Part shown: positions 9,891-18,416 of the stretch, one piece after another
How the letters are laid out: each line of letters starts with the position of its first letter
How positions within the stretch are numbered: the stretch's first letter is position 1
Origin: Pasteurellaceae bacterium RH1A
GTDB taxonomy: Bacteria; Pseudomonadota; Gammaproteobacteria; Enterobacterales; Pasteurellaceae
Assembly: GCA_012221805.1 (NCBI GenBank)
Contig: CP015195.1
Location: 2,217,771-2,281,770, forward strand
Reading direction: 5' to 3'
DNA: 64,000 bases
The notes under the pieces: model-generated
What the model was told of the DNA's origin: nothing
Database searches by the model: none
What the model saw: only the letters and a program-made list of their open reading frames with translations
Position numbers and translations under genes: made by a program

Positions 9891-10160
9891 CTAACAACAT
9901 TTTAAAAGATTGATAATAAAATCTTTCTTTTGATAATGTTTTATTTTTATGTTTTGTCGAGTTATTAAATACTCATAATTCAAATAAGCACCGTTTATAT
10001 AATATAAATCTTTTCTTATTTTAATAAGATTTTTCATATGGCTTAAACTATTAAAAAACAGTTCAAAATCATTTTTTATTTTCTGATTATCTCTTTTAGC
10101 TAAAAAAAGGGCTATTAAATAAGGCGATAGGAAGATAATTAATAAAATAAACTCTATCAT
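9891..10160 (-). CDS. Small hypothetical membrane protein
   Basis: An 89-residue ORF with one N-terminal hydrophobic segment (IEFILLIIFLSPYLIALFLA) followed by a basic, Lys/Asn/Tyr-rich tail ending in two cysteines. I do not recognise a family. Its base composition is far more AT-rich than the aryl polyene genes on both sides, and it lies inside a segment flanked by an imperfect direct repeat, so it is probably an insertion in the operon. It is in the same orientation as its neighbours and could be co-transcribed. It may not be a real gene, but the hydrophobic start and the codon bias are consistent with a short membrane protein. Confidence 0.45.
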   Translation of the reverse strand: MIEFILLIIFLSPYLIALFLAKRDNQKIKNDFELFFNSLSHMKNLIKIRKDLYYINGAYLNYEYLITRQNIKIKHYQKKDFIINLLKCC

Positions 10161-10213
10161 TGTAAGCTCTCTTATTTAGGGTCTATCTCCACCTCATACG
10201 TCTCGTAAAGGTA

Positions 10214-10666
10214 CTAGGTATTATTTGCCTGCGGCCTAAACACATTAAGCGCCCCCTCAATTAGGACCTGCCCCGTTTCTAAATCCCTCATCTGGCAGTC
10301 AAAGACCCCAAAACCGGTGGCATCTTCAATCGAAAGCTTAATCTGGATTTCAAGCGGTTGGCCGATGGGGATTTCTGCACAATGCAGTTGTAATTTACGG
10401 GAGCCTAACCAGTAGCCCAGTTCAATGGGCTTGCCTGCCTGCACACACTTACAGCCAGCCCAAGCCGCCACCCCTTGTGCCATAATTTCTGCCCCTACGA
10501 AACTGGCCAGTTTGCCGTGTTTAATCAGCAGGTTATCTGAGCGGACAGTGGTTTGGGCGGTGAGGAAATCATCGCCAAAGGCGGTAATTGCATCTAAAAA
10601 GACCATCTCGCCACTATGGGGAAGTAAGGGCGAAATATGAGTAATAGGGCAGGTTAAATCAAGCAT
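10214..10666 (-). CDS. apeP: 3-hydroxyacyl-ACP dehydratase (ApeP-type)
   Basis: A 150-residue hot-dog-fold dehydratase. The N-terminal segment ISPLLPHSGEMVFLDAI carries the catalytic His after LLP, and VGAEIMAQGVAAWAG supplies the acidic residue on the central helix. This is the arrangement of the ApeP family, which works with ApeI in aryl polyene synthesis to remove water from beta-hydroxyacyl-ACP and create each double bond. The start overlaps the end of the ketosynthase gene by 8 bp, so translation is probably coupled. Its expected partner ApeI is not a separate gene here but appears as the C-terminal domain of the ligase at 23075-24736. Confidence 0.88.
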   Translation of the reverse strand: MLDLTCPITHISPLLPHSGEMVFLDAITAFGDDFLTAQTTVRSDNLLIKHGKLASFVGAEIMAQGVAAWAGCKCVQAGKPIELGYWLGSRKLQLHCAEIPIGQPLEIQIKLSIEDATGFGVFDCQMRDLETGQVLIEGALNVFRPQANNT

Positions 10667-11882
10667 CGACTTCTCCTAAAATCAAAACGGTATTGTTGCC
10701 GCCAAAAGCGAAGGATGAACTAGCAGCAATCCGTTTACCTGCCTGCCATTGGCTTTGCTTATCGGTAATTTGGATAGGGGCTAGGTTTTGGTCTGCCTCG
10801 CCATCCCATAATTGGGCTGGCAGTTTTCCTTGGGGGTTAATTTGCCGATTAATCACACCCCATAAAATAGCCGCTTCAATGGCCCCAGCAGCACCTAATG
10901 TGTGCCCTGTGTAGGGTTTGGTGGTGGTGCAAGGGGTTGTTTTCCCGAAAATATTTGCAACGGCCAGGCTTTCCATTTGATCGTTATGAATGGTGCCCGT
11001 GCCGTGCAGGTTAATCCAGCCAATTTGCTCAGGCGACAATTTGGCAGAGTTTAGGGCATTGCTAAAGGCAGACATTGCGCCCTCGCCTTCAGGGTGGGGA
11101 GAGGACATATGATAGGCATCACTGCTGGCACCGTAGCCCAAGAGGGCGATAGCACTCTCGGCGAAGTTTTCACGGCTTAAGACAAAAACTGCCGCCCCCT
11201 CGCCAATATTGATGCCCTTGCGGTTTTTGGAAAGCGGATTGGTACGCTCATCAGACATCACCGATAAAGAGCCAAAGCCACTGACGGTAAGAGGGGAAAG
11301 GCTATCCACTCCGCCGCAAATGACCGCATCACACAAGCCCGCTTTCAGCAAACGGGCAGCACTCATCAAGGCTTTGGCGCCTGAGGTGCAGGCGGTGGAA
11401 ATGCCATAGGTCAAGCCCCGTAGGCCGTATTGGTGGGCGATAAAATCTGCTGGGGCAGAAAAGTATTGTTGGGCCTGATTAAAGGCCTTTCTGCCCCAAT
11501 CATTTTCATAGGCCCCGCTCTTAAAGACAGGAATATTTTCGTCCCCTCCTGTGGTGGAAGATCCCATCACTACGGCAATTCGCTCCCGACCAAAACGCTG
11601 AATAGCCTGTTCGATAATCGGTTCAATTTGTGCCAATGAATGCCACAAGAGCTGGTTGTTACGGCTGTGATATTGTTCCGGCAAATCCGCTGGAAAGGCT
11701 CGTAACTCTCCCTTAAACTCGCCAAAAAAGCCTGCCTTGCCCTGCAAATCGTGCATAGCAAAAACTTGATTGGATTGGCTCAAGGGCGATGTTTGGGCAC
11801 GGATGAGGTGCTGAATATGCTGTTCAATACCCTCTCCTAGGCTACTAACAAGGGCTGGTTGGGATAAATATAGTTGGGTCAT
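10659..11882 (-). CDS. apeO: Beta-ketoacyl-ACP synthase (ApeO-type)
   Basis: A 407-residue FabB/FabF-type condensing enzyme. The Cys-His-His triad is complete: C165 in STACTSG, H293 in LHGTGT and H327 in YTGHTLGAAGA. In aryl polyene systems it pairs with the chain-length factor ApeC (encoded at the start of this operon) and extends the aryl starter with malonyl-ACP units. It lies between the DUF3261-like lipoprotein and apeP, overlapping apeP. The specific assignment as ApeO comes from position and family. The alternative is ApeR, the other ketosynthase of related clusters. Confidence 0.88.
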   Translation of the reverse strand: MTQLYLSQPALVSSLGEGIEQHIQHLIRAQTSPLSQSNQVFAMHDLQGKAGFFGEFKGELRAFPADLPEQYHSRNNQLLWHSLAQIEPIIEQAIQRFGRERIAVVMGSSTTGGDENIPVFKSGAYENDWGRKAFNQAQQYFSAPADFIAHQYGLRGLTYGISTACTSGAKALMSAARLLKAGLCDAVICGGVDSLSPLTVSGFGSLSVMSDERTNPLSKNRKGINIGEGAAVFVLSRENFAESAIALLGYGASSDAYHMSSPHPEGEGAMSAFSNALNSAKLSPEQIGWINLHGTGTIHNDQMESLAVANIFGKTTPCTTTKPYTGHTLGAAGAIEAAILWGVINRQINPQGKLPAQLWDGEADQNLAPIQITDKQSQWQAGKRIAASSSFAFGGNNTVLILGEVDA

Positions 11883-11890
11883 TTGCTTCT

Positions 11891-12367
11891 CTATTCCAAT
11901 TCCTCAATTTTCCACACACTTCCGTCTGCTAATTCAATTTCAAGTGTTGGCAAGCTGCGGTCAATTTTCCACACTTTTTTGTGATGAATATAAAAAACCT
12001 GACCGCTTGCAGTGCGTTCGATCTGGCTAAAATCAAACAAGTTAGTGTCTTTGTTTAAGCCTGTAGCAAGGGCGGCAAAAAGCTGCCTAGCCTGAGCATT
12101 GGGCATAATAAAGCCATCATTCTGCCAGCCCTGTTTGCTTAACAGCACCCGGGCTAGCGGGGCACCGAGTGGGTCGGTTTGCACCCAACGCCATTGGTTG
12201 GGTTCAAATTGCACTGTCAAAAGGCTGACTTGTTTAACTTGCTTGTTTTCGATTTCTTCCACCTTAAATAAGCGGCTTTCAACCTCTTGTGCAGGCAGAT
12301 CCTTGACCGCTGGCAGGCTGGTGCAAGCGGTTAAAAATAAACAAAATATTGCAAAAAGTTTTTTCAT
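11891..12367 (-). CDS. Outer-membrane-type lipoprotein of the aryl polyene cluster (DUF3261-like)
   Basis: A ~158-residue lipoprotein. The signal peptide MKKLFAIFCLFLTAC ends in a lipobox with Cys at position 15. A longer ORF starts 24 bp upstream, but the ATG at 12367 is preferred because it follows AGGA at good spacing and begins the signal peptide. The mature part contains VSLLTVQFEPNQWRWVQTDP and resembles the DUF3261/ApeN family found next to the LolA-like and MMPL genes in aryl polyene clusters. It probably takes part in placing the lipid-linked pigment in the outer membrane; this is inferred from context. It follows the flavoprotein gene with a 1-bp gap. Confidence 0.7.
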   Translation of the reverse strand: MKKLFAIFCLFLTACTSLPAVKDLPAQEVESRLFKVEEIENKQVKQVSLLTVQFEPNQWRWVQTDPLGAPLARVLLSKQGWQNDGFIMPNAQARQLFAALATGLNKDTNLFDFSQIERTASGQVFYIHHKKVWKIDRSLPTLEIELADGSVWKIEELE

Positions 12368-12368
12368 T

Positions 12369-13604
12369 TTAGTCCTGTGTCGCCGTGCCACAAATCTCTG
12401 CTAAGGCTTTCAAGCGTGCGTCCGATTTTACCACAAAAGGATTTTTCTCATCCCAAGCATAGCCTGCCAAAATGGAAGAGAGCATTTGGCGGATTTCAGG
12501 TTGTGGGTTGCGAGCATAGATCACATCTTGGAAAGAACAATCATACCAGCCGTTCACATAGGTGCGGAAGGCATTGACCCCAACCATCAAGGGTTGGGCA
12601 AATTCTGCCTGCCAATCCACCGCCTCGCCCTTGAGTTGGCGAGGAATAAGGCGTGAGGCCAGGCGAGCAGAATGTAAGGCAATGGTCACGCCCGATGAAA
12701 AGACAGGGTCAAGAAATTCTGCTGCATTGCCCAGTAAAGCAAAATGCTTACCGTGCAGGCTTTTCACGTTGGCAGAATAGCCCTGAATATTGCGGTAAGG
12801 GAACTCATTTTCCCAGTTGGCATTGGCTAAAATACGCTTGAGCATTGGGCATTCAAGGGCAAATTTCTTCAGCACGGTTTCATTGTCGCCCTCAAGGGTG
12901 TCAGGCAGGCCAACCACGCCGATAGAACAACGATTATCAGCAAACGGAATTAGCCAGAGCCACACATCACGGTGCACTGGGTGGGTGGTGATAAGGATTT
13001 TGTTGCGGTCGAAATCAGGATCGCTGATGTTGTCATCAATGTGGGTAAAACGTGCCACACGAGCCGGCAGGTGGGATGGGGTCTCCAAATCCAATAAACG
13101 AGGCAGAACACGGCCATAACCACTGGCATCCAGCACAAATTTAGCGGTCAGTTCATAGTTCTCACCGGCTTCGGTGCGAACCTGTAGCTTAGCCAGATCG
13201 CCCGAATTATCAAGGGCTAAGACTTCGTGCCCAAAGCGGACTTCGACTCCTTTTTTAGCGGTTTCATCAATTAAGATTTTATCAAAAATCCCACGGCGAA
13301 CCTGATAGGTTGTGCCAGGGCCTGGGGTGAATTTGTCGGTAAAATCAAAGTAGGTATAGCGATTTCCCCAGGTAAAGGCCGCCCCGTTTTTATGCTGGAA
13401 GCTCGGCTCTGCGTGCACGGCATCCACCAGATCCGCTTCCGCTAAAATATCCATGCAATAAGGCAACAAACTTTCACCAATCACAAAGCGAGGGAAATGT
13501 TGCTTTTCCAAGACACAAACCTTCAAGCCTTGTTTGTGCAAGAGGGAAGCAGAAACTGAACCCGATGGGCCAGCTCCGATAATCACTACGTCAAATTGTG
13601 GCAT
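12369..13604 (-). CDS. FAD-dependent oxidoreductase (halogenase-like fold)
   Basis: A 411-residue flavoprotein of the geranylgeranyl reductase/tryptophan halogenase superfamily. The FAD-binding motif GAGPSGSVSA is at residues ~11-20, a GESLLPY segment at ~43 and the second FAD contact LLGNAAEFLDPVFSSGV near 290. The WLWLIPF segment resembles the GWxWxIP region of flavin halogenases, but in this superfamily it does not prove halogenation. Flavoproteins of this type occur in flexirubin and xanthomonadin clusters, where they may hydroxylate or halogenate the aryl head. The substrate here is unknown. It lies between the MMPL exporter and the lipoprotein gene. Confidence 0.8.
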   Translation of the reverse strand: MPQFDVVIIGAGPSGSVSASLLHKQGLKVCVLEKQHFPRFVIGESLLPYCMDILAEADLVDAVHAEPSFQHKNGAAFTWGNRYTYFDFTDKFTPGPGTTYQVRRGIFDKILIDETAKKGVEVRFGHEVLALDNSGDLAKLQVRTEAGENYELTAKFVLDASGYGRVLPRLLDLETPSHLPARVARFTHIDDNISDPDFDRNKILITTHPVHRDVWLWLIPFADNRCSIGVVGLPDTLEGDNETVLKKFALECPMLKRILANANWENEFPYRNIQGYSANVKSLHGKHFALLGNAAEFLDPVFSSGVTIALHSARLASRLIPRQLKGEAVDWQAEFAQPLMVGVNAFRTYVNGWYDCSFQDVIYARNPQPEIRQMLSSILAGYAWDEKNPFVVKSDARLKALAEICGTATQD

Positions 13605-13634
13605 ACGTATTCTCCAATCTTAAAATTAAAATAA

Positions 13635-15893
13635 TTATCGCAAAAATCTAAAACTAATCAACACACTCAAAACCACCCCACAACTCACACTCAAACCAAA
13701 ACTGGCCACGGCAGGCGTAGAGCTTAAGCCCAGCAAAAGGAAGGAAATCAGGGTGGTGGCAGCGGCTAAAGTTACCGCCGTGCGTTTGGCATAAAGCGGT
13801 TCTTGGGCGGTTTGCAGATAGGCGGTGTAGTCAATGCCGATGGCCGAAACCAAGAGCAGGCCGAACATGGTAAACAAACTAATAGGCAGCCCCAGCCAGC
13901 CGAAAAGGGCGACTGTCATGACAATCGCTGAAAGCGGTATGGATATCATCGTTGCAGTGCGTTTTAGTCCAAAGTAACGCCAAAGGAGCAGGCCTGCCAA
14001 GAGAAAGGACGCTAGTTTTAGCCAAGCAGCCTGATCTCGTGTGGATTGAAAGGCGTGGTTGAGGTGGGCACGTTTGTCCTGCCAGAAAATATCTTGATTA
14101 TTTGCAAAATTTGGCAAGGTTTCGACCGCTTGCGTGCCTGAAATTTTGATAATGGATGCCTTTCTGCCCTCAAACTCCCCCAAATAAAGGCTTTTCCAGG
14201 CCTGCCCCAGCTCCGTATTAAGCACCCTTTCTAGGGCAAGCGGTGGGGTTTGGGTGAGATTTTGCAAATCTTGCTCGATTGCTTCCAAGGGTAAACCAAT
14301 TTCCCCTAAAATGGCATAATCCTCTGGCTGTACTTTGCTGTTTAGTGCGGTAGCAAAATTCACTTGTTCTGCTTCTGGCATGATCCATTGGCTGAGGGAT
14401 TGGAAGGCGATTCCCTCTTGTGCTAAACGCTGGCTAAGCGCCTTGTCTTTGGTGAGTAAGGCTTCATCGTTTTCAGCGGTCAGTAAAAAGTAGCGAGAGC
14501 CGAGATCGATACCTGTCAGTTGACCGATCTGCTGGGCTTCTTTAAGTAGGTTTTCAGGCATTGCCACCCAGTCGCGAATATCGTCCTGCCATTTGGATTG
14601 GTAGAGGCCGCCAGCGATAAAAAGTACCAGCAGGAAGTAGGGTGCGTGTGAACGCACCTTGTATTTGGGTAAGGTAAATTTTATGGGTTTAAATAGTGCG
14701 TTTACACGCACCCTACAAAGTTTGGGCAAAAACAAAAGCGTTGCCCCCATCGCCACCAGCAATGCCACGGCTGAAAAGAGGGCGGTTTGTTGGAGCACGG
14801 GCAGGCTGGTAAAGCCTAATAGTCCATAGCCTAAAAGCGTGACCAAAAGGCTAATCAGAAAGGTAAAACGCAGTTTTCGCATCGCTTCTCTGCCGTCCCA
14901 ATCTGCCTTAAAGAGTGAGCCTGTCAGCCAATGGAGAGGGAAGTCAATCAGCACCCCAATCAGGCTTGTGCCAATCACCAAGGTTAAAATATGGATCTGC
15001 CCCATTAGGGCGACCGTTGCCACAATGCCTGCCAGCATACCTGCCCCAATGGGCAAAAAGAGCCAAAGCACACGCAAAGAACGAAAGACTGTCAAGAGCA
15101 GCAGAAGGGTGAGGCTAATGCCCAAAATGCTCATTAGAGTGCTTTCTTTTTCCGCCTGAGCCTTGGCCTGGGCGGCGAAGAGGGCGGATCCAGTGGCAAG
15201 AAAATCAACTTGAAAAGCGGTCAGTTTTTGGCGATTTTTGGCAAGCAGATCCGACAAACCTTCAGAGGGGTTGATCAAATCCGCCTGACCCAAAATGCCA
15301 CGCAGCACAACCCAAGTCTTACCTTGGTTTTCGATAAAGAGCATACCGCTATTCATATCCCACTGCACCTGGCTTTGCAGCTGCGATTGAGGCAGCACAA
15401 AGCGCCCCAAGCCCAGCCAGTCTTGTTCTAATGGAAGCAGATTGGCCTGTTCAAAAGGGTTAATGATCTGTTGGGCGTAGGTTTGGAAATAGGCTGTCGG
15501 ATCGCTTAAGAGCTGATCACGCACCGTTTGCGGCAAGGTGGCTAGGCGTAGAGCCTTGATTTCCGCCCGCAAGCGGTCTAAATCGGGCTGGATTTTGCCA
15601 AAAACCTGCTCAAACAGACCGCTTGTTTGCCAGTCTTGGGCGGTTTGGGCGGCAAGTTCAAAGGAGGTTTCACGGTTTGGGTGACCGACAAGAGCGATAA
15701 GTTGGCTATTTAAGGCTTCTTCTTGGCGGCGATCTGCTTCTAACTGTACTGCTTGCCAGCTCTGATCTTCTGGCAAAAGGGCGCGTAAATCCGTCTGCAA
15801 CCAACCACCCTGTTTTACTTGCAGCCCAAAAACTCCGATTAGGATCAGGAGAAATAGGACATAAAACCAAGTAAGGGCGGTGGATTTTTGCAT
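13635..15893 (-). CDS. MMPL/RND-type exporter of the aryl polyene cluster
   Basis: A 752-residue inner-membrane transporter. One N-terminal membrane helix (FYVLFLLILIGVFGLQV) is followed by a large periplasmic domain (~25-245), then a bundle of about five helices (~250-395), another periplasmic domain (~430-610) and a second bundle, ending in SFRFLR. This is the usual MMPL layout. In aryl polyene clusters such a protein (ApeM-like) sits beside a LolA-like chaperone, and together they are thought to move the finished lipid toward the outer membrane. The gene carries an 80-bp palindromic element in frame (14637-14716), placed in the linker after the first bundle. The reading frame stays intact. 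Confidence 0.88.
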   Translation of the reverse strand: MQKSTALTWFYVLFLLILIGVFGLQVKQGGWLQTDLRALLPEDQSWQAVQLEADRRQEEALNSQLIALVGHPNRETSFELAAQTAQDWQTSGLFEQVFGKIQPDLDRLRAEIKALRLATLPQTVRDQLLSDPTAYFQTYAQQIINPFEQANLLPLEQDWLGLGRFVLPQSQLQSQVQWDMNSGMLFIENQGKTWVVLRGILGQADLINPSEGLSDLLAKNRQKLTAFQVDFLATGSALFAAQAKAQAEKESTLMSILGISLTLLLLLTVFRSLRVLWLFLPIGAGMLAGIVATVALMGQIHILTLVIGTSLIGVLIDFPLHWLTGSLFKADWDGREAMRKLRFTFLISLLVTLLGYGLLGFTSLPVLQQTALFSAVALLVAMGATLLFLPKLCRVRVNALFKPIKFTLPKYKVRSHAPYFLLVLFIAGGLYQSKWQDDIRDWVAMPENLLKEAQQIGQLTGIDLGSRYFLLTAENDEALLTKDKALSQRLAQEGIAFQSLSQWIMPEAEQVNFATALNSKVQPEDYAILGEIGLPLEAIEQDLQNLTQTPPLALERVLNTELGQAWKSLYLGEFEGRKASIIKISGTQAVETLPNFANNQDIFWQDKRAHLNHAFQSTRDQAAWLKLASFLLAGLLLWRYFGLKRTATMISIPLSAIVMTVALFGWLGLPISLFTMFGLLLVSAIGIDYTAYLQTAQEPLYAKRTAVTLAAATTLISFLLLGLSSTPAVASFGLSVSCGVVLSVLISFRFLR
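14637..14716. repeat. Palindromic repeat element inserted in frame in the MMPL gene
   Basis: The left arm GTAGGGTGCGTGTGAACGCA (continuing to 14657) and the right arm ending ACACGCACCCTAC (14696-14716) match at 20 of 21 positions as inverted repeats around a ~38-bp AT-rich centre. The sequence looks like the intergenic palindromes elsewhere in the window that begin GTAGGG, but this copy is inside a coding sequence and is translated (about RVRVNALFKPIKF...YKVRSHAP). Confidence 0.85.
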
Positions 15894-15899
15894 TATTTT

Positions 15900-16487
15900 T
15901 TACTCTACCAATGCCGAACGAACAAACTCACTCAAAGCCTGATTTTGCTTAAGCTGGCTAAAGTCAATCTGGGTGCGATCGCCCTGTTTTTCGTAAAGCA
16001 CAATGGATTTCACCAGCTTATCGCCCGACAGCTCAATCTTGTCGAAAATCTGCTTCATCAAGAGGGAGTTGGGTGTAAGTAAGAGTTGCCAATTGGATTT
16101 ATCCCCCGACAAGCTCAAATCAAACTGAGATTTCAGCCCCGACACATTGCCCGACAAAAGCCCTAAAAAGAGCCTCACCTGCTCCGCCTGTCCCAGCTTG
16201 CCATTGGCAACCCAGTTTGTGCCATTCCACTGCATAATCCCGTCTGACCGCACCCGCAACTGGTTGGCAAAGGGTTTTTCCATCTGCCAGAGTAAGCCTT
16301 TTTGTGCCAGCAAGGTGAATTTACCTTGGGTGGTGATGGGCTTGGTCAGGGATTTCAAAAACCGCTGTTGGGTAAAATCCCCCTGTACATTTTGCGGTTG
16401 CTGCAAAAGTGCAACCAGCTCGCTTTCGGAGAAGGCAAGGGAAAGGGGACTGAGGAAAAGGGTGATAAGTAAAATGAGTTTTTTCAT
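15900..16487 (-). CDS. LolA-like periplasmic lipid carrier (ApeL-like)
   Basis: A 195-residue protein with a Sec signal peptide (MKKLILLITLFLSPLSLAFS) and then the LolA-type pattern: a short helix (ELVALLQQPQNVQGDFTQQR) followed by beta strands with RFLKSL, GKFTLLAQKGLLWQ and LRVRSDG. LolA-like proteins in aryl polyene clusters are thought to carry the hydrophobic product across the periplasm. The start codon directly follows the stop of the AlbA_2/Schlafen-type gene, and the MMPL exporter starts 6 bp downstream. In related clusters this gene normally follows the thioesterase directly; here the Schlafen-type gene stands between them. Confidence 0.85.
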   Translation of the reverse strand: MKKLILLITLFLSPLSLAFSESELVALLQQPQNVQGDFTQQRFLKSLTKPITTQGKFTLLAQKGLLWQMEKPFANQLRVRSDGIMQWNGTNWVANGKLGQAEQVRLFLGLLSGNVSGLKSQFDLSLSGDKSNWQLLLTPNSLLMKQIFDKIELSGDKLVKSIVLYEKQGDRTQIDFSQLKQNQALSEFVRSALVE

Positions 16488-18416
16488 TTATTTGCTGCTC
16501 ATATAGGCCTGTTTAGGGTGGTTTTTCGTGGCAGGATAAGCCAATTTAAGCTGACCACTGATAACCAAAGGATTGAGATAGTTTTTTCTCAAAGTATCTG
16601 GTTTGCGTTTTAAGAGTTGAGCTAAGTCATTTAAGGAAACATAACCCTCACGACAAATCTCCAAAATGACAAGGATAATGTCAGCCTTTGCCATCCGGTT
16701 ATTATCCGCTACAGGTTGTGCAAGCCTTTGTAATTTTTTCCAAAGGAGATCGGATTCTTGCTCAAGCTCATTTTGAGCACTGTCTGGATTTAGCTCCGGA
16801 TTGTCCGAACTTAGCTCCGGATTGTCCGGACTTAGCTCCGGATACTTAGGTGCGGTAATAAACTGCTCAGCTAAAAAACGCCCTGTTGCATTATCAGGCA
16901 TTGGCACTTCAATATCAGGGCGATGATAAACCTTGCTTTTATGCTCACCACTTGAGGCAATCATTTCAAACCGTTCTAATTTTGCTAAGGCAAGCGTGAT
17001 CTCTCTTGAGTGAGCGGTGGTTTGTAAACAAATCTGCTGGTGGGTTAGGTAGTGCATGGAGTAAAGCGCAATTAAAATAGTTCGCTCCAGCTCAGAAAGT
17101 GCGGTAAATCTCTGGGCATATTTTTGCTTAAGTAAGGCGATAATGTCGTGAGAAAAGAGCGCAACCATTTTGAGTTCCAAAATAGTTTGTTCATAGGGCT
17201 CCTGCACCTCACGCAAAAGTGGGGTTTGCCAATGTTGGCTCTTCCAACCACTGAGAATATGTGGAATGCCTGAGCCGGCTTGATCACCAAATTTAATATA
17301 GCGAAACATTTGTGCCAATAGGCGATTACGGCAGTCGGGTTCACCGCCTTGCAAGGCAATTTCGAGCGGAATACGCATGAGGCCCGGATTACGAAAGCCA
17401 TACATATCAGGGCGTTTTACCACTAAAACCGAGGCTCTGCCAGTATAATCGGCATGAATGATCACGTTGGCAAGCGCCTCTCGTAAGGCGATATGCACCG
17501 GTGTATCTTCTTGGCGGCTACCTTTTTCCACTCGGAAGGGGACTTTTAGGTCATCAACCAGTTTACGGTACACTTTTTGGGCAAAATCATATAAATTACC
17601 CGACCAGCTGCCATCTAGGGTTAAGCGATCCACCCAGCGCTGTTCACTATTGCTTTCAGGGCGTTCCTGATAATCTAGCATGTAGTAGGGGAATTTTTCT
17701 TGAATGGCAGTATGTTCACCAAACATCAATAAACCGGCCACCGTTAAGCCTTGTTCACCTGTTTCACGATCTAAGCGATAAGCCCCAATTTTTTGTAAAA
17801 AGGCTTGGTTGTCTAGCTCATTCGATGGGTTAGCAGGGTTTAGGTTATTATATTGTTGGCGGTAGGCTTTAAGGGTATCTAAATTAAGATCACCTAGGCC
17901 ATAATGCTTTAAAATATGATTATCTCGTGTATCTTCAATCTGCTCTGCCAACATCCGTTTAAGTTGTTCATCTGATAACCGATGGTCAGATTCATGTACA
18001 CGATGATAGGCAAATTTAGGGTTATTATTTAAATAGACTGGACGCTCTTGGCGTTTAGCTCGGCGGATATAGATGCAAAGCATGGTTTTGCCATCTAGGG
18101 TAAATTCACGCACATCTTGATTGCCCAAAAGATTGCAACTCACCTTATCTGAATTGGCGATATTAAACAGAGAATGTTTGACCTGCTCAATATTTTCAAT
18201 CCCAACTGGAACAAAGCGATTTTTTTTCTCTTGCATACCTAAAATAATGTAACCGCCCTGCGTGTTGGCAAAGGCACTGTAGGTTTCCCACAAATCCTTG
18301 GGAACTGCGCCCTTACCATCTTGTCCGCTGGCTAATTTACATTCTACTTCAGAAGACTCTTTAATGAGGGCTAAATCTTCCAAACTAATCTGCTCAAGAT
18401 CTAAAAATAAGTTCAT
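16488..18416 (-). CDS. AlbA_2/Schlafen-type putative ATP-binding regulator embedded in the operon
   Basis: A 642-residue protein. Residues ~15-150 fit the Schlafen AlbA_2 domain: ESSEVECKLAS, then LWETYSAFANTQGGYIILGM. Residues ~290-390 fit the C-terminal GHKL-like ATP-binding region of this family: ALREALANVIIHADYTG and YIKFGDQAGSGIPHI. Winged-helix segments follow. Near residue 540 is a linker of PELSxDN repeats coded by a 21-bp tandem repeat. Proteins of this build are usually annotated as putative transcriptional regulators or RecG-like helicases, without a firm function. It overlaps the thioesterase stop by ATGA and ends next to the LolA-like start, so it is fully integrated in the operon. 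It is not a usual aryl polyene gene. Confidence 0.85.
   Translation of the reverse strand: MNLFLDLEQISLEDLALIKESSEVECKLASGQDGKGAVPKDLWETYSAFANTQGGYIILGMQEKKNRFVPVGIENIEQVKHSLFNIANSDKVSCNLLGNQDVREFTLDGKTMLCIYIRRAKRQERPVYLNNNPKFAYHRVHESDHRLSDEQLKRMLAEQIEDTRDNHILKHYGLGDLNLDTLKAYRQQYNNLNPANPSNELDNQAFLQKIGAYRLDRETGEQGLTVAGLLMFGEHTAIQEKFPYYMLDYQERPESNSEQRWVDRLTLDGSWSGNLYDFAQKVYRKLVDDLKVPFRVEKGSRQEDTPVHIALREALANVIIHADYTGRASVLVVKRPDMYGFRNPGLMRIPLEIALQGGEPDCRNRLLAQMFRYIKFGDQAGSGIPHILSGWKSQHWQTPLLREVQEPYEQTILELKMVALFSHDIIALLKQKYAQRFTALSELERTILIALYSMHYLTHQQICLQTTAHSREITLALAKLERFEMIASSGEHKSKVYHRPDIEVPMPDNATGRFLAEQFITAPKYPELSPDNPELSSDNPELNPDSAQNELEQESDLLWKKLQRLAQPVADNNRMAKADIILVILEICREGYVSLNDLAQLLKRKPDTLRKNYLNPLVISGQLKLAYPATKNHPKQAYMSSK
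16790..16842 (-). repeat. 21-bp tandem repeat in the Schlafen-type gene
   Basis: Units starting TTAGCTCCGGATTGTCCGAA at 16790 and TTAGCTCCGGATTGTCCGGA at 16811, with a partial third at 16832, encode PELS(S/P)DN heptads. The unit is a multiple of three, so copy-number change would alter linker length without breaking the frame. Confidence 0.88.

Noticed and set aside
12369..13604. Calling the flavoprotein a tryptophan-type halogenase
   Set aside because: The fold and a WLWLIP segment fit, but I could not confirm the active-site Lys of true halogenases, so only the broader oxidoreductase call is supported.
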